DNA of 64,000 nucleotides from Bettongia penicillata ogilbyi (GCA_023548195.1 JAJHZJ010000496.1:2686001-2750000); one strand, 5' to 3'; counted from the first letter of the stretch, positions 1 to 11,700 are shown. The notes: generated by a model from the letters alone, not told the origin. Program-made: numbers and translations.

Positions 1-139
1 ACAAGTGTAGGGGACCACTTAATGTTCCTTAAAGGGAAGATGAGAACCAGAGAGAGGAAGTGAATTTTCCCCAGGTCACACAGGGAACACAGTCTCTAGC
101 CAGGCTGTCCTCTATTTCTGGAAATCATGTCTTGGAATG

Positions 140-400
140 CCTCATTCCTTCAAGAATTTCTCAACTGTCATGTTCTAAGTGAAGCCTTTTCTCATTACTC
201 CCTCTATCCCAACTGACAATGCCCTCTTCCCACAAATCACCTTCTATCAATTTTTAAAATCCCTATATAAGTCCATGTGGGCTCCCTTGATAGAATGTAA
301 GCTCTCTGAAAGAAGCCCAGCTCCGTATCTACATGGATATCTATCCCCAGTGCCTAGCAGTGAGTCTATCTGTTTACTATGTCAAATCAATTCTAAAGGC
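140..400 (+). repeat. L2 LINE 3' fragment
   Basis: The segment has the L2 tail order: a pyrimidine-rich run, 'agaatgtaagctc', then 'tatccccagtgcctagca'. It is old and diverged. Confidence 0.55.
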
Positions 401-769
401 TTTTTTGATTGGTTGAGTCAAAGTCTCCTAGGCTGGGTTCAAACTTCCAATCCCAGGCCATGTACAGGAGCCCTTGGCTTCCTGAAAGTAACTAAACAGA
501 GTCTAAATCCTGGCTGGTCTCATCCAGCTCCAAGAGTTTGCTGGATAGAGCCAGTAGATGGAATGCAAACCTAGCAGCCAGCTACTCTTCATCAGAAGGT
601 GAGCTTATAAATAATTTGTGGCCCCAGTGACTCACTAACATTTGTGGTATAGTCAGAGTTATAATCTAAGTTGATGGAGAACAGTCGTATTGATGAAATC
701 AAAGGTCCTTGAATTCAGCGGGTTGCATCATCATTATCATTATTCCACTATTAACAGCTACTTGTGTGA

Positions 770-935
770 CACAGAGGACATGGAGTTAGGAAGACACTGA
801 TTAGCTAGGAAGACCTGGGCAAGTTTTTTAACCTCTCTCAGTCTCACTCTCCTCATCTGTAAAAAGGGGATGATAGGACCTACCACACAGGGTTTTGGTG
901 AGGGTCAAATGAAATATTTGCAATTGATTTAGAAA
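770..935 (+). repeat. MIR SINE
   Basis: It contains the MIR core (gggcaagt...taacctctc, then 'cctcatctgtaaaa' and 'ggatgataggacctac'). Confidence 0.75.
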
Positions 936-964
936 CCTTAATGTGATATAGACAACCTAGCTAA

Positions 965-991
965 CATCATCATCATCATCATCATCATCAT
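965..991. repeat. (CAT)n microsatellite
   Basis: Nine uninterrupted CAT units follow the MIR. Confidence 0.97.
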
Positions 992-1275
992 TTTTATAAA
1001 ATTATTTTAGGTCAAGGCTCATGAGAACAGATAGATTTGTAAATCAACAAATTCCTGTATTGATGAACCAATTAAATATCCATTCTACTATCAAATCCAG
1101 AATTAAATTCAGACACCCAGGATGGCTCCTTTATGTGATGTGATGATTTGTAAGTAGCATTTGCTAATGGCCTACAACTAAGACACCCTAGTTTCCATCA
1201 AATCTTGGCTAAAATCCTACTGTCAGCAAGAAACCATTCCTATTCTTCTTAATTCTAGTGGTTCCCCTTGGGAAC

Positions 1276-1292
1276 TAGATAGATGGATAGAT

Positions 1293-1360
<68 letters not shown>

Positions 1361-1375
1361 CAGACAGACAGATAT
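1276..1375. repeat. (GATA)n/(GACA)n microsatellite
   Basis: About twenty GATA units end in a few GACA units. The apparent minus-strand peptide of Ser-Ile-Tyr-Leu repeats across it is an artefact. Confidence 0.97.
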
Positions 1376-1494
1376 GGAGAGATAGATATGTATATACTAC
1401 ATATACACACTCATATATGTGTATGTATATATGTATAAATATGTCTGTAGATAGGTCCAAATAGAAGAGAGATAGAAAGAGACCTTATGTGCTT

Positions 1495-1615
1495 ATAAGC
1501 TGTTTATATGTTGTCTGCCTCATTAGACTGTAAGATCCTTGAGGGCATGTACTATGTTTTTGCATTTTTTGCATCCTCAGTGCCTGGCACATAGTGCTTA
1601 ATAAATGTTTGAAGA
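1495..1615 (+). repeat. L2 LINE 3' end
   Basis: It reads 'ccttgagggca', then 'cctcagtgcctggcacatag', then 'tgcttaataaatg', the conserved L2 tail. Confidence 0.8.
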
Positions 1616-1849
1616 CATGACTTTCACGGAGTCCTCAATTAGAAGGACAATGTCTAGGCTACACGGGTAATAAATAATATTGCCAGGATCTGAACGCAAG
1701 TTCTGTTCATTTCAGGGCTCTTTCCATTATGTGACAGTTGCTTCTCAGAAAATAAAGTCCCTCTCTGTGATTCAGTTTGCAAATTTAAATTTAATTTAAT
1801 TTAAGTAGCTTGTGGCTTCATTGTCAAGAATTATGAGATAATATCTGCA

Positions 1850-1968
1850 GATTTGAAAGATCAGATTGCCTGGGAAGACTTACATGAACTGATGCAAAGT
1901 GAAGTGAGAAGCCAGGAGACATAGTAACAGCAATTTTGTACAATGGTCACCTGTGAAAGACGTTAACT
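1850..1968 (+). repeat. L1 3' fragment, left half (split by HAL1)
   Basis: It matches the ORF2/3'UTR junction seen in other L1 copies here ('catgaactgatgcaaagtg'). It resumes at 4574 after the HAL1. The last 14 bases (GAAAGACGTTAACT, 1955-1968) are the left TSD. Confidence 0.75.
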
Positions 1969-2434
1969 CTGTGCTGCCCTGGCCACGTGGCCCCAGAGGA
2001 GCAGATCCGAGCAGACTTCAGGGACGGAATCTCCGGGGGCCGGTGAAGGTCCCTCCACCCACAGGCGCTACAGGTCAGTGAGAGAGACTTCTGGGCTGGC
2101 CAAGAGGGGAGCGGGTGTCTCCATGACTTGGACCCCCTTGGGAGGCAGCAGAAGAGGCAGCGGAGGCGGCAGCAGTGGCCAGGGACTCCCGGGGAAGGCA
2201 GGAGCTCCATTACCGAAGGTCTCTGCATAAACCCCCTGAGGGAACTGAGCCTGGGAGGCGGCCCTGCCCCCACCCAAGCACCAGAACTTAAGCTCACATT
2301 GAATAGCAGCGCTCCTGCCTCAGCAAGCCCTGAGGCTGGGAAGCAGCATTTGAATCTCAGACCCCAAGCACTAGCTGGGCAGATCTAGGCGGGGGTGAAG
2401 AGGAATCTCAGAAGTCAAGCAACTGGCTGGGAAA

Positions 2435-3538
2435 ATGCCCAGAAAAAGGAAGCAAAATGAGACCATAGAGAGCTACTTTCTTGGAGAAGAGATGTTCCTT
2501 CCTCCCATCATTTCTAATAAGGAAGTACAATGCTGGCCATCAGAGAAAGACGTGGAGATCAGGGCCTCTCTATCCCAGACATCCGAGGTGGATGTCCCGT
2601 GGGCTCAGGCCATGGAAGAGCTCAAAAAGGATTTTGAAAATCAAGTTAGACAGGTGGAGGAAAAACTGGGAAGAGAAATGAGAGAGATGCAAGAAAAGCA
2701 TGAAAAACGGGTCAATACCTTGCTAAAGTAGACCCTAAAAAATGCTGAAGAAAATAACACCTTGAAAAATAGGCTGGCTCAATTGGCAAAAGAGGTTCAG
2801 GGGGCCAATGAGGAGAAGAATGCTTTCAAAAGCAAAATTAGCCAAATGGAAAAAGAGTTTCAAAAGCTCACTGAAGAAAATAGTTCTCTCAAGATTAGAA
2901 TGGAACAGATGGAGTCTGGTGACTTTCTGAGAAACCAAGAAATCATAAAACAAAACCAAAAGAATGAAAAAATGGAAGAGAATGTGAAATATCTCATTGG
3001 AAAAACAACTGACCTGGAAAATAGATCCAGGAGACACAATTTAAAAATTATGGGACTACCTGAAAGTCATGATCAAAAAAAGAGCCTAGACATCATCTTT
3101 CATGAAATTATCAAGGAAAACTGCCTTGACATTCTAGAACCAGAGGGTAAAATAAGTATTGAAGGAATCCACTGATCACCACCTGAAAGAGATCCAAAAA
3201 GAGAAACTCCTAGGAACATTGTGGCCAAATTCCAGAATTCCCAGGTCAAGGAGAAAATATTGCAAGCAACTAGAAAGAAACAATTCCAGTATTGTGGAAA
3301 TACAATCAGGATAACTCAAGATCTAGCAGCTTCTACATTAAGGAATCGAAGGGCGTGGAATAGGATATTCCAGAAGTCAAAGGAACTAGGACTCAAAGCA
3401 AGAATCACCTACCCAGCAAAACTGAGTATAATACTTCAGGGGAAAATACGGTCTTTCCATGAAACAGAGGACTTTCAAGCATTCTTGATGAAAAGACCAG
3501 AGCTGAAAAGAAAATTTGACTTTCAAACACAAGAATGA
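2435..3538 (+). pseudogene. HAL1 ORF1 (L1 ORF1p-like RNA-binding protein), two in-frame stops
   Basis: A single 368-codon frame from ATG to TGA is broken only by TAG at 2729-2731 (codon 99) and TGA at 3173-3175 (codon 247), with no frameshift. A basic N-terminus (MPRKRKQNE) is followed by a long heptad coiled coil over roughly residues 50-190. Then come an RRM-like part (RRHNLKIMGLPES) and a C-terminal domain (RRAWNRIFQKSKELGLKARI, near residue 305). In the L1 family this protein trimerises and coats RNA. The sister copy at 16166-17395 lacks the first stop (it reads LLKETTKNAEE there), so the change arose in this copy or its sublineage. It is not a host gene. Confidence 0.85.
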
Positions 3539-3684
3539 GAAGAAGCATGAAAAAGTAAACAGCAAAGAGAAGTCATAAGGGACTTACCAAAGGTGAACTG
3601 TTTACATTCCTACATGGAAAGACAATATTTGTAACTCTTAAAACTTTTCAGTATCTGGGTAGTTGGTGGGACCACACGCAGACG

Positions 3685-3736
3685 TACACACACACACACA
3701 CGCACACACACACATGTACATGCATGCACACACACA
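3685..3736. repeat. (CA)n inside the HAL1 3'UTR
   Basis: An interrupted CA run lies just after the phrase 'gtatctgggtagttgg'. The same position carries CA repeats in HAL1 copy 2, so the repeat belongs to the family 3'UTR. Confidence 0.9.
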
Positions 3737-4573
3737 GAGAGACAGAGAGCACAGAGTGAATTGAATAGGATGGGACCATATCTTAAAAGAAATTAAGGTA
3801 AATGGTGAGAGAAAAATGTAGTGGGAGGAAAGAGGGTGAAATGGAATGGGGTAAATTATATCTCATTCAAGAGGCAAGCAGGAGACTTTTTAGTGGAGGG
3901 AAAAAGAGGAGAGATGAGAAAAAAACATGAAGTTTACCCTCATCACATTCGACTAAAGGAAGGAGTTAAACGCACACTCATTTTGGTATGAAAACCTATC
4001 TTACAGTATAGGAAAGTGGGGGAGAAGGAGATAAGCAGGGAGGGGGGGATGATGGAAGGGAAGGCAATGGGAGGAGGGAGCAATTTGAAGTCAACACCTT
4101 GGGGAGGGACAGGATCAAAAGACAGAATAGAAACAATGGGGGGCAGAATAGGATGGAGGGAAATACAGTTAGTCTTACACAACACGACTGTTATCAAAGT
4201 CACTTGCAAAACTACACAGATAGGGCCTATGTTGAATTGCCTGCCTTCCCAAAGGGAATGAGTGGGGATGGAGGGATGGGGAGAATTTGGAACTCAAAGT
4301 TTAGGAACAACTGTTGAGTATTGTTGTTGCTACTAGGAAATAAGAAATACAGGTAATGGGGAATAGAAAGTCATCTGGCCCTACAGGGCAAAAGAGAAGA
4401 GGGGGACAAGAGAAAAGAGGGCTGATAGAAGAGAGGGCAAATTGGTGATAGGGAAAATTAGAATGCTTGGTGTATTGGGGTGAGGGGAGGGGATAAATGG
4501 GGAGAAATTTTGGAACCCAAAATTTTGTGAAAATGAATGTAAAAAGTTAAATAAATTTATATTTAAAAAAAGA

Positions 4574-4915
4574 GAAAGACGTTAACTATTCTGATCAACA
4601 CAATGATCCAAGACATTTCTAAAGGACTCATGATGACAAATGCTATCTGCTCTTAGAAAAGAATTGTTGGCATCTGAATGAAGACTGAAGCATAATTTTT
4701 CACTTAATTTTTGGCAATATGGCTAATATGGAAGCATATTTTGCATGATTTCACATGTACAATTGCTATCACATCTTTTGCCTTCTCAATGTGTGGAGAA
4801 GGGGTGAAAGGAGGGAAAGCATTCTGAACTCAAACGTTGTTTCAAAAATTAATGTTAAAAATAACTAATGAATTTTTAAAATAATTCATTTAAAAACAAA
4901 AAAAAGAAAAGAAAA
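4574..4915 (+). repeat. L1 3' fragment, right half
   Basis: It continues the L1 interrupted at 1968 ('attctgatca...caatgatccaagaca', 'catgatgacaaatgctatc') and ends in an A-rich tail. The first 14 bases are the right TSD. Confidence 0.75.
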
Positions 4916-5139
4916 TGTCAGATGGCTACTCAGAGACTATCACAAGTAATTGTACCCTGAATGAAGATTGACTCTCACAGAAAAAAATACTTATTCTTTT
5001 TAACATTCTACAATTTTATTTCAAGATTCTAAGTTTCCTGAAATGAATGAATGAAATGCCAATTTAGCTAATTCTTTTAAGTTTAGAATTATATCAAGAC
5101 ATTAGACCTCAGAGAAAATAAAATTCCTTTAAGAGGGGA

Positions 5140-5500
5140 TGGAATAGAACTTGGAAAGCAATTTATACAGTGATGCCAACATTATAAACACAACTTTGAA
5201 AAACTTCAGAATTCTGATCAAAGCAATGACCAACACACAAGGCTAAGGACTGAGGATGAAGCATGTTATCCATCTCTTGAAAGTCAAGGGCTCAAGCTCC
5301 AGAAGAAGGCCTTATTGAATTTTTGACATGGGCAGTACAAAAATTTGTTTTACTTGAATATATACATATCTATGTATATATATTGGTTTTGTTTCAGATG
5401 AAGGTAGGTAAGTATAGGAGAAAATAGATTTTTGTTCATTGGAAAAAACATTTTTTAAATGAAATAGCAGCAAAAAAGAATGGAAGGATGTACTTTGACA
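5140..5500 (+). repeat. L1 3'UTR fragment
   Basis: It carries the L1 3' phrases 'tctgatcaaagcaatgacca' and 'gatgaagcatgttatccat', and the purine-rich stretch after them. Confidence 0.6.
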
Positions 5501-5589
5501 CAGAGATCCTATTGTTTGCCATATCCTGAAAGGTCAATGAGAAAAGGAAAGATGCCACTGAGACCACAATCAACAAGAATTGATCAGGT

Positions 5590-5890
5590 TCTAATATGGT
5601 CTACTCCTCTGGTAGCAGCAAAGAATTCTAAATGAAGTTGATGCCCATCAGTGTGGGAATGGCCAAACAATTCGGGGTACATAAATGTAATGGAATATCA
5701 CTACACTATAAGAAACGATAATGATGGATAGAATCACTTGAAGACTCATGAATTGACGCAGAGTCAAGGAAAACACAGAATGAGGAAAACAGCATACGAG
5801 TAAATGACTGACCACAACTACATTGAAAATGACCAAGTCTGGTCCCAAAGAAGGGATATAGGAAGGTGCCATCCCTCCTTCTTTAGAGCA
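5590..5890 (+). repeat. L1 ORF2 3'-end fragment
   Basis: It matches the L1 ORF2 terminus ('gttgatgcccatca', then 'gggaatggccaaacaa', 'atgtaatggaatat'). It is a separate copy from the one at 5140, because the order of the parts is reversed. Confidence 0.65.
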
Positions 5891-5924
5891 GTGAGGAAAG
5901 GGAACCCCTATGGATAATCATGAA

Positions 5925-6095
5925 TGTTTGTAGAAGAGCTTTGAGGTTTGCTAAGTTCTTTACAAATATTGTCTCCTTTGATCCATGCAAGAGTCTGGTG
6001 AGGACTTTTTACAGATGAGGCTACTTGAGCAAACAGTGGTTAAGTTACTTTCTCAAGGTCACACAGTTCCTAGGTGGAGCTTACTTTAAAATAAG
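5925..6095 (-). repeat. MIR SINE
   Basis: MIR core in reverse: 'tttacagatgaggct', then 'ttactttctcaaggtcacac'. Confidence 0.6.
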
Positions 6096-6834
6096 TGGAG
6101 GGACAAGAGAACACTCCCGTCTGCCCCTCTCTTGCATCCAGCTCACTATCATTCTATTAGGTCTTCACAAAGCAATGGAAATCTGGCTCTCCTTTCACAT
6201 TGTTCAATCAGCATGTCAGAAAACACAGGGAAGGACTAGAGAATTAGTCATCAACATGACTGGGCACTCATAAACCCATTGTGTTTCTGCACTAAAAAAC
6301 CAATTTGCAGGGAGAGGATATTTTTCTACCACCTCAATCAACACTGGTCACTGGATCCCACCTTGAATTCATGTCACAGGCACTTAGATGATTAACGGCA
6401 GCATTCATCTGGCTTTTGTGTCCTAAGCAAAAAATAAAATGGAGGGCCACAGCAAAAAAACCTCTCCTTCTGCCTCATCAATCATTGCTTAAGCAGGTCT
6501 GCCCTGCTGCGGGCTCCTGTTTTCCTCATCTCTTCTCCCTGTTCTACCACACAGCCATCAGTCTCAGGTTACAGAAAGCTGGACCCCACCTGCCCCTTTA
6601 GGAAATCCAGCAACTAAGCCTTCCTGAGACACTACTCCCCCATGACTGCCATGGAGGACAGGGAGAGAGGAGTGTGGGCTGCTCCCCTTAGGTGGTGGGT
6701 TGGTTTCCTCTGTGTATTTGAAAAAGGAGATTAAGTAGAATTAGATGTACCAGCTGCTTGAGTAACATAACATTCTTTTCTAAGGTAGCAGAGTCTTCCA
6801 AGATTCAGAAAGCCCTTCAGGAGGGTAATAATAG

Positions 6835-6930
6835 TGGACAGGTCAAAGCCTTGGTGATGGGAGTCGAAGGGCCAGGGTTCAAATCCAGTCTCTGTGGCTT
6901 ACCGTGTCTGTGAGCATGGATGAGTCACAG
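6835..6930 (+). repeat. MIR/CORE-SINE head fragment
   Basis: It reads 'gatgggagtcgaagggccag' and 'ggttcaaatccagtctctg', followed by a decayed core. It ends where the GAAT repeat begins. Confidence 0.45.
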
Positions 6931-7130
6931 GAAAATGAATGAATGAATGAATGAATGAATACATGAATGAATGAATGAATAAAAAGCATTTCCTGAGGGC
7001 TTATTACCTGATAAGTACTGGATTAATCCCTAGAGATACAAAAATGAAACAGTCCCTAACCTGATGGCATTTATCAACATTCTAATGAGGTTGAAAATCA
7101 TATAGAATAGCAGTGGCTACAGAAAAAAGT
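6931..7130 (-). repeat. L2 fragment with (GAAT)n
   Basis: About eleven GAAT units lead into 'aaaagcatttcctgagggct', which is the reverse complement of the L2 tail, and on to 'agatacaaaaatgaaacagt'. Confidence 0.65.
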
Positions 7131-7184
7131 TTTGTTCTAGGAAATTATAGGGATGCTGAAGGGGGAGGACAGGAAAGGAAGAAG

Positions 7185-7410
7185 CACTTCTACAGTACCT
7201 ACTATGTGACATGCACTGTGTTAAGGGTTTTATAAAGAGTATGTCATTTCATACTTACAACAATTCTAGGTGTTTTTATTATCTCCATTTTACAGTTGAG
7301 GAAACTGAGGCAGATAGAGGTTAAGTGATTTGCCCTGCGCCACTGGTTAGATTTGAACTCAAGTCTTACTGACTCCAGGTCCAGTGCTCTATCCACTGCA
7401 CCACAGAGCT
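7185..7410 (-). repeat. MIR SINE
   Basis: Nearly full-length reverse MIR: 'cattttacagttgaggaaac', 'gttaagtgatttgccctg', and the tRNA-like end 'tgctctatccactgcaccac'. Confidence 0.8.
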
Positions 7411-7984
7411 TAGATAATGAGATGTTTTACAACTAAGTTGTAAAACTTGCCATTACCTTTCTCAGATGACAAAGACCCTGTTCTAGTTACCCATGTTGAT
7501 ACCTTGAGTTCATAGCACTACGCATCTATAATCTATAGAAAGAAACCAAGACTCCTCTCCTAAAACCTGCTGGTAATGGAAATGATGGATGCAGGTAACT
7601 CTCGCTGTCGTTAACAATCCATGGTCCTTTGCATTGTCTGTATATGAGGATGTCCAGTGATCTGGAACTGGGGTCTCCTGCATCAATCTCCTTTCTGACA
7701 TAGGCTGATGACCCTCATCAACCAGACCAGAAAAATTCCTATAAACTAGGGCCAGATAGAAACCACAGACAATAATAACAATGATGCTAATATTTCTTTT
7801 TGTTCCAACCTACATTCTTGTTTGTGTAGGAAACTCATTGAAAGGAAACTCTCTCCATCCATGTGGATCAGCCTGAAGCTTATAACCATAGAAGATTGTC
7901 TGGGGCACTGAAAAGGGACTTTGTTTACACATCCAAGTCAGGTTAGATACAAGACTGGAGCCCAACCCTTCCTGACCATCTATC

Positions 7985-8160
7985 CTCTAAACCAAGAATT
8001 CCTCACCTTTTTTCTGGCATACCAGTCTGATGGAGCATAGAGACCCCTTCCCAGAATGATGTTTTTAAATGCATAGAATTACAAAAGAAACCAACTAACT
8101 TGAAATAAAGATGTATTTTTTCCCACCCAAGTTCTATCTACAGACTAGGAGCAATGGGAT
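7985..8160 (+). repeat. hAT-like DNA transposon relic
   Basis: It shares 'ccttcccagaatgatgtttt' plus 'ttacaaaagaaacca' with the copy at 52145 and resembles the one at 62283. These share a 'gttcttaacc...gacccc' end typical of non-autonomous hAT elements. I cannot name the family with confidence. Confidence 0.5.
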
Positions 8161-8224
8161 ATGTAGTCTCCAGCTTATTCTTAATATAAGCCCAGTACTA
8201 ATTGTAGTAAAAACTACTCTTTTT

Positions 8225-8640
8225 GACAAAATTAACAGCAGTTGACAAATACTATTTCATACATGGCATCATTTGATTTCACAACAACCCTATGGGGGTG
8301 ATGTTACAAGTAAGCTTCCATTGGGAGTCAGTAGGTTCCCCCAGCCTCATGAGATAAAAGCAATGCCTTCATCCATCTAGGCAATCCTGGGTTCTCTCTA
8401 GATAATAAGACTAGAGACCTGAAGCTGAAAGGACCTGTCAGTCAGCCAGTCAACAAGCCTTTATCAAGCACCTACTATATTTCAGGGGGTGGTGTTAAGC
8501 ACTCATTTTACAGATGAGGATCCTGGGTCCTAGAGAAGCAAAATATCTGGCAAGGCCAAACAGATAGGTACGGAGCCAAGATTTGAATGCAGGCCCTCTG
8601 ATTTCACATCCAGAACTCTCTCTTTGCACCAGGTACAACT
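8225..8640 (-). repeat. MIR and L2 patchwork
   Basis: Pieces of reverse MIR ('cattttacagatgaggatcc', 'gatttgaatgcaggccctct') alternate with a short L2 piece ('tttatcaagcacctactata'). Confidence 0.55.
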
Positions 8641-8689
8641 CTACCTACCTTACCTGTGGTATAATGTCTACAGCTATAGGGAGGAGAGC

Positions 8690-8930
8690 CTGAATAATGC
8701 TGGATCATATTTAAGCAGCTTACCACATCATCTCAGCTGGTCCTTATTACAACCCTGTGAGGTAGGAACGACTGGGTTTTTTTGTCCCTATTTTATAGAT
8801 GAGGAAACTGAGGTTCAGCCATTTACCCAAGGCCACAACCATCAGTCAGGCTGCAAATCGGAGAGGCAGGGCTCTGCTAAGTGAGACAAGAGGGTTTCCC
8901 GTTACACTACTGCTCTCCACTAACCTCTCA
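8690..8930 (-). repeat. MIR SINE
   Basis: Reverse MIR with 'ttacaaccctgtgaggtagg' and 'tagatgaggaaactgaggtt'. Confidence 0.75.
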
Positions 8931-9339
8931 TGCTGAAGGCACATTCTCACTAAAGAGATGGTGGGCTGACTGAGCAGAGCACAGTTGGATGGGACTGACT
9001 TTTGAAGGAGATTTATGACACATTTTTGATTTTTTTCTTTCAAAAACTATGACATAAAAAGAAACAGAGTCTCTCCACTCAGCTACCACCCACATCAGCC
9101 TCTGGGATATGTGACTAGGTTAGAATTAGATTTAGAATCCAGAGGAGTGGGAGGGGATCTTAGAGATCAATCCTTCGGTCTTGTTCCCTCATTTGAAGAC
9201 TTAATACCCCTCCCCTCGAATTTGTAATCATCTAGCCTGGGATAGGGTTGAATTTAAACATGCGAAAAGAGGCAAAAAAAAGGTTTCCAAAGCAAATTAA
9301 CAGCAGTGCTGTTTAATTTCAGGGTATATAGTAATCGTA

Positions 9340-9380
9340 TTTAAAGAAGTAATCAATAAACATTTAGTAAGTGTCTTCTA
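9340..9380 (-). repeat. L2 fragment, left part
   Basis: 'aataaacatttagtaagtgt' is reverse L2. The element resumes at 9623 after a MAR1 insertion. Confidence 0.6.
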
Positions 9381-9622
9381 GGGGCAGCGAGGTGGCACAG
9401 TAGATAAAGCACTGGGCTTGGAGTCAGGAAGACCTGAGTTCAAATCTGGATTCGGATACTTACTAGCTGTGTGACTCTGGGCAAGTCACTTCACCCATTT
9501 GCCTCAGTTTCTCGTTGTAAAATGAGTGGGAAAAGAAAGTGGGAAGCCACTCTAGTATCTTGACCAAGAAAACCCCAAGTGAGGTCAAAACAAGTCAGAT
9601 AAGACTGAAACGACTGAACAAG
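9381..9622 (+). mobile_element. MAR1-type CORE-SINE
   Basis: Full-length: tRNA-like head ('ggggcagcgaggtggcacag'), CORE ('gcaagtcacttcaccc'), and an RTE-like tail ('gactgaaacgactgaac'). It splits a reverse L2. RTE-type LINEs are the known partners of this tail. Confidence 0.82.
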
Positions 9623-9900
9623 CACTGCGGATACAAAAAGAGGCAAAAATTCTGTCCCAGCCCAGGAAAGGGAATAGGAAAAGGGGTGGGGAGGAAAGGA
9701 AGAGAGAATGAGAGCTTACAGTCTAATGCAGGAGACAGCATGCAAACAAATATGTACAACGCAAGCGATACAGAGTAAACAGAAAATAATTAACAGGAGA
9801 AAGTACTGGAATTAAGAGGGACTGGGGAAGTTTTCCCGTAGAAAGGGGGATTTTAGGTGGGATTGAGGGAGGTCAGGGAAGTCAGTAGTCTGTATTTTGG
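9623..9900 (-). repeat. L2 fragment, right part
   Basis: It continues the L2: 'aagcactgcggatacaaaaa', 'cagtctaatgcaggagacag', then the 'ggggaagttttcccgtagaa' region. Confidence 0.6.
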
Positions 9901-10284
9901 GAGAAATTGAGAAACTGGGAGAAATTTGGAGAAACCCAGGAGGATGGGGGGAATGAGTCTAGAGGCCGAATCTCTGGCCTTCTCATCCACACTTCTCCTT
10001 CTGCAGTGGCTGTTCATTTCTAGAAAGCCAAGATTTCTACATTTGGTAATCCTGCCATTGGTGGGAATGATCCTCTAGGGAAATGATGATTGGGTGTGTT
10101 ATATCATAACTTTTCTCCACTTGGCTAAGAAATCAGTGACTAATTATTGAACTGTCATCCCTAGTTCTATCTTTTGTGGAATACAACTCAAAAGAACCAT
10201 TTAGTAAAACAATTAGTGTCATGAGTGTTTTGCATTATTACTAGTTTAAGGCTCCCATGGGCCTCCTAACAACATGGTCTAAAA

Positions 10285-10480
10285 TTACCGAGTCCTAGAA
10301 AGTTGGAGTTAGAAGGGAACTTTGATCATCTCCCCCAAGCTCCTTATTGGACAGAGTGGGGAACTGAGGACCAGAGAGACAACATGATAATTTGCCCAAA
10401 GTCTCCTGTTCAGTCAGCAACAAAGCTGGCAGCAGACCTTCCTAATTTTGCCCCCATGGCAAGAATTAAAATTATATTTC
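10285..10480 (-). repeat. MIR-like fragment
   Basis: It reads 'aaagttggagttagaaggga', then 'ggggaactgaggaccagaga' and 'aatttgcccaaagtctcc', a diverged reverse MIR. Confidence 0.55.
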
Positions 10481-10677
10481 CTGTATCCCAAAGGCACAGC
10501 CTGCCTGGGATAGGTAGTACACACTTGATAAATTTTTTTTTTTATCATCTTTAATCAACTTTCATACCTCTCTAGCTTTGACCTTAATATATCTCTACAT
10601 AGCGTTGGGGACCAGAATTCAAGATTCTCAGTATTCTTCTGAGTTTTTTCTTTTGTTTTTTTATTATTGTTTTTAAG

Positions 10678-10812
10678 ACTTTTGTGACTCTGGACAAGTC
10701 ACTTAACCCTGTTTGCCTCTGTTTCCTCATCTGTAAAATGAGCTGGAGAAGAAAATGACAAACCACTCTAGTATCTTTGCCCAAGAAAAATCCAAATGGG
10801 GTCATAAAGAGT
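10678..10812 (+). mobile_element. MAR1-type CORE-SINE, 5'-truncated
   Basis: It starts inside the CORE ('ggacaagtcacttaaccctg') and runs through 'aatgagctggagaagaaaat' to the tail 'ggggtcataaagagtca'. A dinucleotide repeat follows at once, suggesting that it grew from the SINE tail. Confidence 0.8.
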
Positions 10813-10918
10813 CATATGTGTGTACATATATATATATATGTACATATATATGTACACATATATATTAATATACATATACACATTATATTATATATAATAT
10901 ATTATTATATTACTTATA
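10813..10918. repeat. (TA)n/(CATATA)n low-complexity tract
   Basis: About 100 bp of alternating AT with CA steps follows the MAR1 tail. The peptide of Tyr, Ile and His across it is an artefact. Confidence 0.93.
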
Positions 10919-11095
10919 AGGTGCTGGAGCTAGAAAACAGTTTACCACCTCCCTCTTTTAAAGATGAGGAAACTGAAACAACAAAATCCAGGGAGGTTAA
11001 GGAATTCACCTAAATTCATGTAGATGTAAGATGTCAGATGCATTATTGGAGGGTCTTTTAACTCCACAGCTAGTCGTCTTACCACTATTTCCTCA
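10919..11095 (-). repeat. MIR SINE fragment
   Basis: Reverse MIR: 'aaagatgaggaaactgaaac', 'aggttaaggaattcacct'. Confidence 0.6.
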
Positions 11096-11559
11096 TATAC
11101 TTCATATGTGCCATAAGATGGCCCTTTAGGTCTCAAACTACCTTGCTATTGGTCACCATTTTGGTTGTGGAGGAGGAAGGAAAAATCGTCAAAGGCAGAA
11201 AAACTGAAGACTGTGGAAACTTACCATTCTCTTGGCTGAGTTACAGAATCCTAGCCCTGGGACGGTCACCTGATACAGACAGAGGCAGGTCTTGAATGAG
11301 TAATCTTAGGAGATTTTCAACATATGGAGAGGCAGATGTGTAGAGTGTGTGGCTGGTATGTGATTTCACTGTTGTCAGAAAAATATCCAGGAAATGTGCC
11401 TATTTCAAGTTAAGTTTACAAGGAAGACTTAAGAGACAAAGCTTAAATGTGTGAAAGTTTTGAGTCAATGGAAAATGCAACTGAAGGTTTTCCAAAGATG
11501 GGATGGTCCCCCTAAAATAGCCTTTTCCATAGAAGTTTTAAAAGAAGGGAAAGGAGAGG

Positions 11560-11700
11560 ACTAGAATTTATTCATTCATTCATTTGGCTACCAAATCTTG
11601 ATGGATCTCCTTCTCTGTGTTAAGGCACCAACCTAGGCAGTATGTCAGTGCCCTCATGGAGTTGAAAGTGCAAGACCAGTCTCTTTCCATGGTACTACTT
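11560..11700 (-). repeat. L2 fragment
   Basis: An ATTC run leads into reverse L2 ('tgtgttaaggcaccaac', 'gtgccctcatggagttg'). Confidence 0.5.

Larger units (their letters stand above)
1969..4573 (+). mobile_element. HAL1 (half-L1) retrotransposon, copy 1
   Basis: The order is: a GC-rich L1-type 5'UTR (to about 2434, missing the first bases), an ORF1 (2435-3538), then directly a 3'UTR with a CA repeat and a poly(A) end. There is no reverse-transcriptase ORF2, and the 3'UTR begins right after the ORF1 stop, which is how HAL1 differs from L1. A perfect 14-bp TSD (GAAAGACGTTAACT at 1955-1968 and 4574-4587) fixes both ends. The insertion lies inside an older L1 3' end. It is antisense to TNIK. Mobilisation must have used an L1 reverse transcriptase in trans. 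Confidence 0.88.

Noticed and set aside
965..1375. Regular spaced repeats considered as a CRISPR array
   Set aside because: They are simple CAT and GATA microsatellites in a eukaryotic intron, with no repeat-spacer structure.
1969..2430. GC-rich region with several open frames that resembled a promoter or first exon
   Set aside because: The same GC-rich sequence recurs at 16.8-17.4 kb as the 5'UTR of L1/HAL1. It is not a TNIK promoter.
9381..9460. tRNA-like sequence at MAR1 heads
   Set aside because: These are the tRNA-derived 5' parts of SINEs, with CORE and tail following; no intact cloverleaf was seen.
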